From NCBI GenBank assembly GCA_036937835.1, contig CM072876.1, forward strand, positions 20,024,001 through 20,088,000: 64,000 nt of DNA, given 5' to 3'. Every line of letters starts with the position of its first letter. The stretch's first letter is position 1. Origin of the DNA: Pampus argenteus (taxonomy: Eukaryota; Chordata; Actinopteri; Scombriformes; Stromateidae). Position numbers and translations under genes: made by a program. Below are positions 32,204-41,646 of the stretch, piece by piece. Under the pieces are notes generated by a model that was given only the letters and a program-made list of their open reading frames with translations, had not been told where the DNA came from and did not search any database.

Positions 32204-32825
32204 ACCGTGAAGCTGCAGCAGGCGGGAGGGGGTTCTCCGCACAGCCGCCCTCACTGACGGGCCTGAACCTGGTGCAACAGGCAAGGGATAACGGGTCAAA
32301 TAACCGCTAAAGATGCCGAACGACAGGCGGAGGAAGTGCAACAGAGTAGCGCTAAACAAAGTTCCTTTAAGGGACCGGGTGCAGCGGCTCCTCCACTCTT
32401 CCCGCCCACGTGGTACATTCGGGACCGATGGGAAAGCAGTAGAGGCGTGGCTGCTACAATGCAGCGCCGCCATGGAGACCGGTTGTTTCTGTCATTCACT
32501 GATTTCAGCGTTCACATGTGACAAAATGATCACGAGCGGGCCCTCTGCGAAAGCGGCTCTATCCGCGGACTCTCCCTGCGCCGTACAAGCTTTACCGTCT
32601 CTACTCTAGACGGGAGCATAAGTGACAAAATGAACACCGTGTTGCATTAAAGGAGACTTGAAGCTAGCGGCCGAGACCACAAAAGCGTTTGAATGAAAGG
32701 GTCATTTGCTCGTACACCTCCACGCGACGGGACGTCATTTTGCTATCGGGGCGGCCGCAGGTTCGAGCCACTGACGTGGCTTTCCTGTCCGGACACGCTC
32801 ACTATTGTTGACATTGCACGTATAA

Positions 32826-32989
32826 CAAGGGGAGAGCGCGAACGCAGTCCCCCACTACCACAAATTATGCAGTCGAGATTCCCACATTTGGGGAATTCGC
32901 AGAGGTCAGTCGGCCGGGGTGCAATGGCTGAGCCTCGCCCTGGGTGAACCACCTACTTGATCATGGTGTCTCCCCTGCCAGGTAAGTAT
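32826..32989 (-). ncRNA. RNU1: U1 snRNA, copy 19
   Basis: Consensus RNA with the tatcgg spacer. Its partner is copy 21. Confidence 0.95.
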
Positions 32990-33463
32990 GACTTGGGGCC
33001 GCTTGATAGAAGGGAGTGGACTCCGGGTCAAACGGTTCTCACTGACGGTGCTGAATGCACAAACAGCACATCACGTATGAGCAGAGGCGGAGCCAACGAA
33101 CCCTCTGACTGACGCGTACGCACGCACGCACGCACCGAGTTAACACCGTCTTTGCCAAACATTTCGGTGTACTGTGAATATGTCGGTAAGAGGATAAGAA
33201 AAGGCACAAGGGGCTCTATGGCCCTAACCTGACCCTTTTGATCTCCACTGCCGTTTGCTTTGGATGCATAAATGTACGGAAATTACAGGAATTGGATCTA
33301 TTTTATTGCCCAGCATCAGCATAACGTACCTCACCCGGAACATTCACAGTCACGCGCTCAGCAAGTCAGCCGCAGGCTGTGAGTAACATAGAGCTTGAAA
33401 GTAAACTTCACTTTCGCCTCGATTCAGCCCGACGCTGTTGCTTTTACTTTCACATAGTCAGAG

Positions 33464-33614
33464 GGGTGCACCGTTCCCGGAAGCACTGCAATACCGGGTC
33501 GATGCGTGGAGAGGACGGAGCAAGCCCCTGTTCCATCTCCCTGCTTCAAAAATCAATTTAATATATGGTCCCCGGGTAGGGGACGTATCAGATATTAAAC
33601 TGATAAGAACAGAT
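33464..33614 (-). pseudogene. RNU2: U2 snRNA copy 20, 3' part (nt 38-188); 5' part absent
   Basis: The 3' 151 nt abut the Keno copy 2 tail. Unlike copies 6 and 22 there is no 5' half, because the duplication junction cuts inside the Keno 5' UTR. Confidence 0.95.
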
Positions 33615-33959
33615 TTTTTTCTTTTGAAAGAAATTTATTGTCACTCAGTTCAGTTATACTTCATCAAAATTTGGTACAAATTTTCTTGAAAATAAATATA
33701 TTCTGTAAAACAGTAACAAACAATAAAAACAATAGTTTTAAGAAGTGTCACAGTCAATTTTTCCAAGTAAAATATGTACAAGTGTTGAGTGTCCTATTTC
33801 AAGTTTTTAAAAGTTTATTGCATTTATTAAAATGCTCTCTTCAGAGTCAGTTTTTGTGCAGGAGCGCAATGAGTCCCTAACCAGGGAAAAACTCATTTTG
33901 CTCTCCCGAACAGCAGGCCTCTCGGGGTTCTTTGGTGGTGCTCAGTGGAGATCCCCGCC

Positions 33960-36900
33960 CTATTGCTCCTTCCCACCTGCCTCACCCGGAGAGCCAGGCC
34001 GCCGCTGCTTTGACCCTTTTGCGTGGAGCTCCGGCTCCTTCCTCCGAATGGGCACAGAGGCGATTCTTCTTTGTGGCTGTGTCCTAGGCCTGCCGCCTGC
34101 AGCTCCGGCCCTTTGGACCGTCGCCGCGGCCATCTGGATCACAGCCACCGGGGGGATCTGCGTGTGCTTCCTTACCAGCAAGTTCCTGGAGGTCCATATG
34201 GCGTCTTTGATGGCGGCAAGGGTGAGCCACTGCTTTGCAAAGTCATTCTTTTTCATTTTTGTTTGGCTCACCCCATAAAGCACCAGTTGTGCTGTGAGGA
34301 CCTCCCTCGCTGGCAAGTACGGGAATTTCAAGGAGCCGGCCATTGTCCACTGGTCTGCGGCAGCGCTGCAATCCCAGAGAAGGTGCCTAACCGACTCGGG
34401 CCCGCCACAACCCGGTCGGGGGCATGTTGAGGACTTCGACATGCCCCGGGAATGCATAACGGACCTGACTGGGAGGATCTCGTGAGCCACCATCCACGAC
34501 AGGTCCCGGAGTCTGTTCGGAAGAGCAGGATGGTTCACGTTGCGCCAAACTGTTGAGGGCTCGCCCAATGCGAGCCCGCGCACTGGACTCACTGGTTCTC
34601 GCTCCTGCACAACAGTAAGAAGAGAGCGATGGTTAGTTAAAACCTGCAGTTCTTCCTGCTCAAGTTTAAAATGCTTTAAAAATATCTGTATAAAAGCATA
34701 AGCTGGGGGCAGGCTAAAAGACACGGGTACTTTAAGATCAGTGGGTAAAATCCTCAATTTTCTTAGGTAAGACCCCATCCAGAAACGCGACATTGCTGTG
34801 GTCTTGGGGTTTCTGGATGGGTCTGTGGCATGTGTGATGTGCAGCGTGGTGTATCTGCTTCCTAGAAACAAATACAGGTCAGGCACTCCTTTTCCTCCTT
34901 TCTCTTTTGGTTTCTTCATCACATCCCTCCTCAGTCTTTCCCACTTGGAGCCCCACAGAAAGTAAAATATGGCTCGGTCCAGGTCTAAAAGCACTTTCCT
35001 AGGAGGGGTAAAAACAGAACTGATGAGTAAAAGCAAAGGTAAAATCACTGCTTTTAGGATTAAAACCTTTCCTTCAATGGTCAGTCCTCTAAGTCCCCAG
35101 TATCCTAGTCTCTGTCTAACTTTCCCTACCACGTCTGGCCAGTTTGTTCTACCTCCTCCCTCCCTGTCGAATTTGACCCCAAGTATTTTCTGGTCATTTT
35201 GAGTTATAGTCAGGGGGAGTCCCGTTGTCTCAGTCGCTGTCCACGGGCCGTAAAATTGAGCTTGGGTCTTGCTTCTGTTCAGTTTTGACCCAGAGGCTCG
35301 TCCGAACCAGTCAGTTAGGTCCAGTGTCCTGTTGACAGATAAAAGGTCAGTGCATAAAATGTTGACGTCGTCCATATATAAAACACATTTTGTCACGAGT
35401 CCCCCGCTCCCTGGGATTCCCAGGCCATTGATCCGTTGGTCCCTTCTCAAGATCTGTGCCAGTGGTTCTATGCAGGTTACGTAGAGGAGGGCAGATAAAG
35501 GGCAACCCTGACGGACCCCGCAGTTAACACTCACTGCTTTTGTCAGATGCCCATTAACAAGAAATTTACTGCTAATGCCCTGGTATAGCAGTCCCACCCA
35601 TGTCATGAACCTCCCTGCAAAGCCCATTTTTTGCAGTACCCGGAAAAGGTACTGGTGCGAGACCCGATCGAAGGCTTTCTCAAAGTCTAAATTCAGGACT
35701 ATTAGCCGAATGTTTCTATCTCTCGCATAACAGATGGTGTCTCTGATCAGCACGAGGCTGTCCGTGATCTTCCTCCCGCGGATGGCACAGGCTTGGTCCG
35801 GGTGAATCACCTCTTCTAAAAACAAAGACATACGTGATGCTAAGAGTTTACTAAAAAGCTTGCAGTCATAGTTTAAAAGTGTGATAGGTCTCCAGTTCTT
35901 CAGGTCAGTCTCGTCTTTATTCTTATGAAGAAGAGTCACTATCCCTACTCGAAAACTCTCGGGAAGTCGGTCAAGTCGCTCAAATTCCATAAAAACAGCA
36001 AGTAAGTCAGGTGCTAAAATGTCCCAAAAAGTCAAATAAAATTCAACGGGAAGTCCGTCTTGTCCCGGGGACCTCCCTTTCTTAAAACTCTTGATGCACT
36101 TATTTAACTCTGGAATAGTAAAATCTTGGGTTAAAAGCACACTGTCACTTACCGTTTTGTCAATGAAATTTAAAACTTCTGTAATGGTGTCTGTATCAGT
36201 GGGTTTTTCTTGGTAGAGTGTCCCATAAAATTGTTCCACTGTTTGCTTTATTTCTTCTGTTGTATCAACTGTGCACCCATTTTCTTTTGTTAGTTTTAAG
36301 ATCCCCCCCCTTTTGTTAACAATTTTCTTAAAAAAATACCTGGTGCACTTTTCCCCCTCCTCAGTTTCCTGTTCTCTGCTCCTTAAGATGACACCCTTAC
36401 TTTTAACTTCTGCTAAAACCGACATCTCTGTTTTAATTTCTTTGATTTCTGCATTAAAATCCACCCCTTGTTGGTTTAGTTTAAAATAGCGCTGTAGTCT
36501 TTTTTGCAGTCCCATCATGCGTTTGTTTTCTTTATTCTTTTTCCTTTTTCCTGCTTGCCTAAAGAAAGTCCGGGTCCTTTCCTTCACCATTTCCCACCAG
36601 TGTGCACGTGTGTCGTATAAGTCTTGAAGGGTCTGCCACTCTTTGTACTGCTCCCTGTACTGTCTGACTAGGTCCTTGTCATCTAAAAGGGAGCAGTTGA
36701 GTTTCCACAGACCGCTTCCTGATGTCACACCCGATGAGAGTGATAGCGTGCAGGAAAGCATCAGGTGATCCGAAAAGAAAACAGGGGTTAATCTAGCATC
36801 GGTTGGAGGACAATCCCGTGTAAAAACATAATCTATGCGAGAGGCTCTGGTGCCATCACCACTTAACCAGGTGAAGCCGTCCTCTCTGGGATGCATGGTT

Positions 36901-37478
36901 TTAAAACAGTCCTGTAGTTTAAAATCCTTGCATAAATTCTGCAATAAAACCGATGTTTTATCAAGTTTAAAATCATCCCCTACTCTTTTTCTGTCTTTAT
37001 TACTTAAGATACAATTAAAATCACCCCCGGCAACTATAGGTGCTCTACCTAGCATGTGGAACTGCAATTCTTCTAAAAGTTCATACCTGTCATTCTTTTC
37101 GTTAGGTCCGTAGATATTTAAGAGGTTAAAATCCTGTCCCATAAAAGTCAGATGTGCTAAAAGTGCTCGACCGTCTCTCACCACAGTGCTACCTTTCACC
37201 AGAACTTGAGGATTTTTTATTAAAATGGCCACTCCATCATTTTTGTTTTGGTTAGATCCGCTCCATATTGATGTTTGTGGCCACCTCTCCTCCCATTGTC
37301 TGTAATGTGATAAAAAGGGTAGGCCACATTCCTGTAATAAAAACACATCTGACTTGAAAGAGCTAAGAAAGGATAAAACACTCTGGGCTCTAACTCTCGA
37401 CTTCACACTTCTCACATTGATGGTTGAGAAGGTGAGGGTCATGAGAATGGTTAAAAATGGGATAACAGGTATGAACAT
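33960..37478 (-). CDS. Keno ORF2 protein, copy 2
   Basis: Intact 1,172 aa, with all endonuclease, reverse transcriptase (YMDD) and zinc-knuckle residues as in copy 1. It differs from copy 1 at residues 71 (Ile) and 205 (Leu). Its start is 51 nt after the ORF1 stop. It is identical to copy 3, as expected from duplication. Confidence 0.95.
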   Translation of the reverse strand: MFIPVIPFLTILMTLTFSTINVRSVKSRVRAQSVLSFLSSFKSDVFLLQECGLPFLSHYRQWEERWPQTSIWSGSNQNKNDGVAILIKNPQVLVKGSTVVRDGRALLAHLTFMGQDFNLLNIYGPNEKNDRYELLEELQFHMLGRAPIVAGGDFNCILSNKDRKRVGDDFKLDKTSVLLQNLCKDFKLQDCFKTMHPREDGFTWLSGDGTRASRIDYVFTRDCPPTDARLTPVFFSDHLMLSCTLSLSSGVTSGSGLWKLNCSLLDDKDLVRQYREQYKEWQTLQDLYDTRAHWWEMVKERTRTFFRQAGKRKKNKENKRMMGLQKRLQRYFKLNQQGVDFNAEIKEIKTEMSVLAEVKSKGVILRSREQETEEGEKCTRYFFKKIVNKRGGILKLTKENGCTVDTTEEIKQTVEQFYGTLYQEKPTDTDTITEVLNFIDKTVSDSVLLTQDFTIPELNKCIKSFKKGRSPGQDGLPVEFYLTFWDILAPDLLAVFMEFERLDRLPESFRVGIVTLLHKNKDETDLKNWRPITLLNYDCKLFSKLLASRMSLFLEEVIHPDQACAIRGRKITDSLVLIRDTICYARDRNIRLIVLNLDFEKAFDRVSHQYLFRVLQKMGFAGRFMTWVGLLYQGISSKFLVNGHLTKAVSVNCGVRQGCPLSALLYVTCIEPLAQILRRDQRINGLGIPGSGGLVTKCVLYMDDVNILCTDLLSVNRTLDLTDWFGRASGSKLNRSKTQAQFYGPWTATETTGLPLTITQNDQKILGVKFDREGGGRTNWPDVVGKVRQRLGYWGLRGLTIEGKVLILKAVILPLLLLISSVFTPPRKVLLDLDRAIFYFLWGSKWERLRRDVMKKPKEKGGKGVPDLYLFLGSRYTTLHITHATDPSRNPKTTAMSRFWMGSYLRKLRILPTDLKVPVSFSLPPAYAFIQIFLKHFKLEQEELQVLTNHRSLLTVVQEREPVSPVRGLALGEPSTVWRNVNHPALPNRLRDLSWMVAHEILPVRSVMHSRGMSKSSTCPRPGCGGPESVRHLLWDCSAAADQWTMAGSLKFPYLPAREVLTAQLVLYGVSQTKMKKNDFAKQWLTLAAIKDAIWTSRNLLVRKHTQIPPVAVIQMAAATVQRAGAAGGRPRTQPQRRIASVPIRRKEPELHAKGSKQRRPGSPGEAGGKEQ

Positions 37479-37529
37479 TTTTAAGACTATAAAGCAATTA
37501 AAACTTTCAGATTTCTAAAAAATAAGTGG

Positions 37530-38834
37530 TTAAGAAATTTCTTGTGAATGGAGCTCCTCCTTCACTCCTAGGGGAGAAGGGTGAAGGGATTGAGCTGCAT
37601 TCCCCTCTCGGACTCTCGGGGTTGGCCTCTGCTTCAATGCTGCATTTAATTTTGAGTCTTTTGGGGTTGATTGTAGAGCTATGGTTAAGAAAGAGACGTC
37701 ATTTGGTGAGCTGGAGGGAAAGATTCTGGACTCCTCCTCAGATGAACTATCTGAGAGGGTCCTCATCCTTCCCCTCTTCTCTGAGACTACTGGAGACTCA
37801 GAGGACAGTTCTGATGCCGGCCTCTTTGTTTGCTGGGTGTCGGAGAGGGGGGCATCCTCGCTATCATCCTGTGTTTGGATTTCGTCACATTCTGGGGTAG
37901 CTCCGCCCTCTGCCTGCATTTCCCCAGAACTCTCCATTGGTGGGGCTGTTGCAGGCCCCTCCTCTTCTCCCCTCTCACCTGGTCCCTCTCCTCCAATCAT
38001 AGGATTTGGAGGGAGATTTGAATTTACTGGCCCCGCCTCTTCCAATAGCTCATGAATTACCTTCACTTGTTCATCATTTCTTCCTTTTTCTGTCTGCCGT
38101 GCTGCCTTGAGTTTGTTGGCAAATGACTTTGGGCAATCTCTAAAGAGGTGGTTTGTTTCCCCACAAAGATTACACCTTCTGCCATTGGTACATTCCTCAA
38201 AAGTGTGACCAATTTCTCTGCATTTTCCACAAACAATTTCTTGGCACGCTTCTGCCAGGTGCCCGTGCTTGCCACACTTGCGACAAAGCTTGGGCTGACC
38301 CTGGTAGTGAATGTAGCCCCTGTTTTCACCCAGAACTATCATTGATGGAAGGTGCTTCAGGCCCTGGAAGCCTTGGGGGTCCTGCCATTGTTGGATGGGA
38401 ACCCTCCAAGCACAATTCCAGATGCCGTCTTCATCCTTCACTTTGGTAGCCTGGCCTTTTACAGTGCAGTATCTACCCAGCCACAAACAAATGTCATCTG
38501 CATTCACGGTTTCATTGAACATTCTGACAATAACTGTTTTTAAAGTATTGTCAGTCAACTTCTCAACATTAAATGCAGAAAACTGGGGTTTTACATTCTC
38601 ATACTTTGTCCAGAACTCCTTCAACAGCACAGCAGATCGAAAACTCACGTCAAAACCTTTGTTAAAAGGCAGTGTCATGATACAATTAATTTCATCAGGT
38701 TTAAACTCGAGGGCTTTTTGGATCAGCTTCCTGGAGAAGTCCAGCCTCGACATCCCCAGAAGCTTTCCATCTTTTTCAATAAATAAAAATCGGACACTGT
38801 GGTGCCTCCGCATGCCGGCATGGCTGGCCGACAT
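37530..38834 (-). CDS. Keno ORF1 protein, copy 2
   Basis: Intact 434 aa from the Kozak-context ATG at 38834, with three CCHC knuckles. Residue 285 is Pro. The leader upstream is shortened to 181 bp, so expression would depend on sequence outside the original 5' UTR start. Confidence 0.92.
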   Translation of the reverse strand: MSASHAGMRRHHSVRFLFIEKDGKLLGMSRLDFSRKLIQKALEFKPDEINCIMTLPFNKGFDVSFRSAVLLKEFWTKYENVKPQFSAFNVEKLTDNTLKTVIVRMFNETVNADDICLWLGRYCTVKGQATKVKDEDGIWNCAWRVPIQQWQDPQGFQGLKHLPSMIVLGENRGYIHYQGQPKLCRKCGKHGHLAEACQEIVCGKCREIGHTFEECTNGRRCNLCGETNHLFRDCPKSFANKLKAARQTEKGRNDEQVKVIHELLEEAGPVNSNLPPNPMIGGEGPGERGEEEGPATAPPMESSGEMQAEGGATPECDEIQTQDDSEDAPLSDTQQTKRPASELSSESPVVSEKRGRMRTLSDSSSEEESRIFPSSSPNDVSFLTIALQSTPKDSKLNAALKQRPTPRVREGNAAQSLHPSPLGVKEELHSQEIS

Positions 38835-39064
38835 GGTGGAGGCACCACACAATCTAAAAGATATAACAAGCTAAAAAACCTTTAAAATGTCTAATAAATA
38901 CAAGACTAAAAGCTCAATAAATAGATGTAAAATGCTGAGACGTACAAAAAGGATACATAGAAAACAGGGCTTACCTGGTCGACTTTGGCCTGGAAAGTTG
39001 TTAATTCCAGCAGAGTGGCTTTCCTGTCCGGACACGCTCACTATTGTTGACATTGCACGTATAA

Positions 39065-39228
39065 CAAGGGGAGAGCGCGAACGCAGTCCCCCACTACCAC
39101 AAATTATGCAGTCGAGATTCCCACATTTGGGGAATTCGCAGAGGTCAGTCGGCCGGGGTGCAATGGCTGAGCCTCGCCCTGGGTGAACCACCTACTTGAT
39201 CATGGTGTCTCCCCTGCCAGGTAAGTAT
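39065..39228 (-). ncRNA. RNU1: U1 snRNA, copy 20
   Basis: Consensus RNA with promoter and candidate 3' box intact. Its downstream side runs into the truncated Keno copy 2 after about 50 bp, so the rest of the normal spacer and the U2 promoter are missing there. Confidence 0.95.
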
Positions 39229-39702
39229 GACTTGGGGCCGCTTGATAGAAGGGAGTGGACTCCGGGTCAAACGGTTCTCACTGACGGTGCTGAATGCACA
39301 AACAGCACATCACGTATGAGCAGAGGCGGAGCCAACGAACCCTCTGACTGACGCGTACGCACGCACGCACGCACCGAGTTAACACCGTCTTTGCCAAACA
39401 TTTCGGTGTACTGTGAATATGTCGGTAAGAGGATAAGAAAAGGCACAAGGGGCTCTATGGCCCTAACCTGACCCTTTTGATCTCCACTGCCGTTTGCTTT
39501 GGATGCATAAATGTACGGAAATTACAGGAATTGGATCTATTTTATTGCCCAGCATCAGCATAACGTACCTCACCCGGAACATTCACAGTCACGCGCTCAG
39601 CAAGTCAGCCGCAGGCTGTGAGTAACGTAGAGCTTGAAAGTAAACTTCACTTTCGCCTCGATTCAGCCCGACGCTGTTGCTTTTACTTTCACATAGTCAG
39701 AG

Positions 39703-39890
39703 GGGTGCACCGTTCCCGGAAGCACTGCAATACCGGGTCGATGCGTGGAGAGGACGGAGCAAGCCCCTGTTCCATCTCCCTGCTTCAAAAATCAATTTAA
39801 TATATGGTCCCCGGGTAGGGGACGTATCAGATATTAAACTGATAAGAACAGATACTACACTTGATCTTAGCCAAAAGGCCGAGAAGCGAT
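39703..39890 (-). ncRNA. RNU2: U2 snRNA, copy 21
   Basis: Consensus RNA. Duplicate of copy 19. Confidence 0.95.
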
Positions 39891-40512
39891 ACCGTGAAGC
39901 TGCAGCAGGCGGGAGGGGGTTCTCCGCACAGCCGCCCTCACTGACGGGCCTGAACCTGGTGCAACAGGCAAGGGATAACGGGTCAAATAACCGCTAAAGA
40001 TGCCGAACGACAGGCGGAGGAAGTGCAACAGAGTAGCGCTAAACAAAGTTCCTTTAAGGGACCGGGTGCAGCGGCTCCTCCACTCTTCCCGCCCACGTGG
40101 TACATTCGGGACCGATGGGAAAGCAGTAGAGGCGTGGCTGCTACAATGCAGCGCCGCCATGGAGACCGGTTGTTTCTGTCATTCACTGATTTCAGCGTTC
40201 ACATGTGACAAAATGATCACGAGCGGGCCCTCTGCGAAAGCGGCTCTATCCGCGGACTCTCCCTGCGCCGTACAAGCTTTACCGTCTCTACTCTAGACGG
40301 GAGCATAAGTGACAAAATGAACACCGTGTTGCATTAAAGGAGACTTGAAGCTAGCGGCCGAGACCACAAAAGCGTTTGAATGAAAGGGTCATTTGCTCGT
40401 ACACCTCCACGCGACGGGACGTCATTTTGCTATCGGGGCGGCCGCAGGTTCGAGCCACTGACGTGGCTTTCCTGTCCGGACACGCTCACTATTGTTGACA
40501 TTGCACGTATAA

Positions 40513-40676
40513 CAAGGGGAGAGCGCGAACGCAGTCCCCCACTACCACAAATTATGCAGTCGAGATTCCCACATTTGGGGAATTCGCAGAGGTCAGTCGG
40601 CCGGGGTGCAATGGCTGAGCCTCGCCCTGGGTGAACCACCTACTTGATCATGGTGTCTCCCCTGCCAGGTAAGTAT
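40513..40676 (-). ncRNA. RNU1: U1 snRNA, copy 21
   Basis: Consensus RNA with the tatcgg spacer. Duplicate of copy 19. Confidence 0.95.
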
Positions 40677-41150
40677 GACTTGGGGCCGCTTGATAGAAGG
40701 GAGTGGACTCCGGGTCAAACGGTTCTCACTGACGGTGCTGAATGCACAAACAGCACATCACGTATGAGCAGAGGCGGAGCCAACGAACCCTCTGACTGAC
40801 GCGTACGCACGCACGCACGCACCGAGTTAACACCGTCTTTGCCAAACATTTCGGTGTACTGTGAATATGTCGGTAAGAGGATAAGAAAAGGCACAAGGGG
40901 CTCTATGGCCCTAACCTGACCCTTTTGATCTCCACTGCCGTTTGCTTTGGATGCATAAATGTACGGAAATTACAGGAATTGGATCTATTTTATTGCCCAG
41001 CATCAGCATAACGTACCTCACCCGGAACATTCACAGTCACGCGCTCAGCAAGTCAGCCGCAGGCTGTGAGTAACATAGAGCTTGAAAGTAAACTTCACTT
41101 TCGCCTCGATTCAGCCCGACGCTGTTGCTTTTACTTTCACATAGTCAGAG

Positions 41151-41301
41151 GGGTGCACCGTTCCCGGAAGCACTGCAATACCGGGTCGATGCGTGGAGAG
41201 GACGGAGCAAGCCCCTGTTCCATCTCCCTGCTTCAAAAATCAATTTAATATATGGTCCCCGGGTAGGGGACGTATCAGATATTAAACTGATAAGAACAGA
41301 T
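41151..41301 (-). pseudogene. RNU2: U2 snRNA copy 22, 3' part (nt 38-188), split by Keno
   Basis: Intact 3' 151 nt. Its 5' half is at 46875-46900. The breakpoints and the missing nt 27-37 are the same as in copy 6. Confidence 0.95.
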
Positions 41302-41646
41302 TTTTTTCTTTTGAAAGAAATTTATTGTCACTCAGTTCAGTTATACTTCATCAAAATTTGGTACAAATTTTCTTGAAAATAAATATATTCTGTAAAACAG
41401 TAACAAACAATAAAAACAATAGTTTTAAGAAGTGTCACAGTCAATTTTTCCAAGTAAAATATGTACAAGTGTTGAGTGTCCTATTTCAAGTTTTTAAAAG
41501 TTTATTGCATTTATTAAAATGCTCTCTTCAGAGTCAGTTTTTGTGCAGGAGCGCAATGAGTCCCTAACCAGGGAAAAACTCATTTTGCTCTCCCGAACAG
41601 CAGGCCTCTCGGGGTTCTTTGGTGGTGCTCAGTGGAGATCCCCGCC

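Larger units (their letters stand above)
31329..39015. repeat. 7,687-bp tandem duplication, left copy
   Basis: Every feature from here to 39,015 recurs at +7,687 bp: U1 31378 and 39065, U2 32016 and 39703, Keno 33615 and 41302, ORF1 and ORF2. No length change and no base difference was found in the stretches compared. The left copy stops inside the Keno 5' UTR, so the block is a tandem duplication with a non-homologous junction. Confidence 0.88.
33615..39015 (-). mobile_element. Keno-like retrotransposon, copy 2 (5' end missing)
   Basis: This has the same organisation as copy 1 but stops 171 bp short of the Keno 5' end. There the 5' UTR is joined to the spacer next to U1 (39,015/39,016, 2-bp GT overlap). 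Both ORFs and the 5' UTR splice-donor motif remain. The tail is a run of 7 T on the plus strand, as in copy 3, and the two encode identical proteins. It arose by segmental duplication of the copy 3 locus, not by a separate insertion. It now lies about 50 bp downstream of the U1 gene at 39065-39228. Confidence 0.9.

Noticed and set aside
33615..39230. Copy 2 of Keno as a 771-bp deletion at its 5' end
   Set aside because: A deletion would explain the gap, but the constant 7,687-bp offset of all features on both sides of the junction is explained in one step by a tandem duplication.
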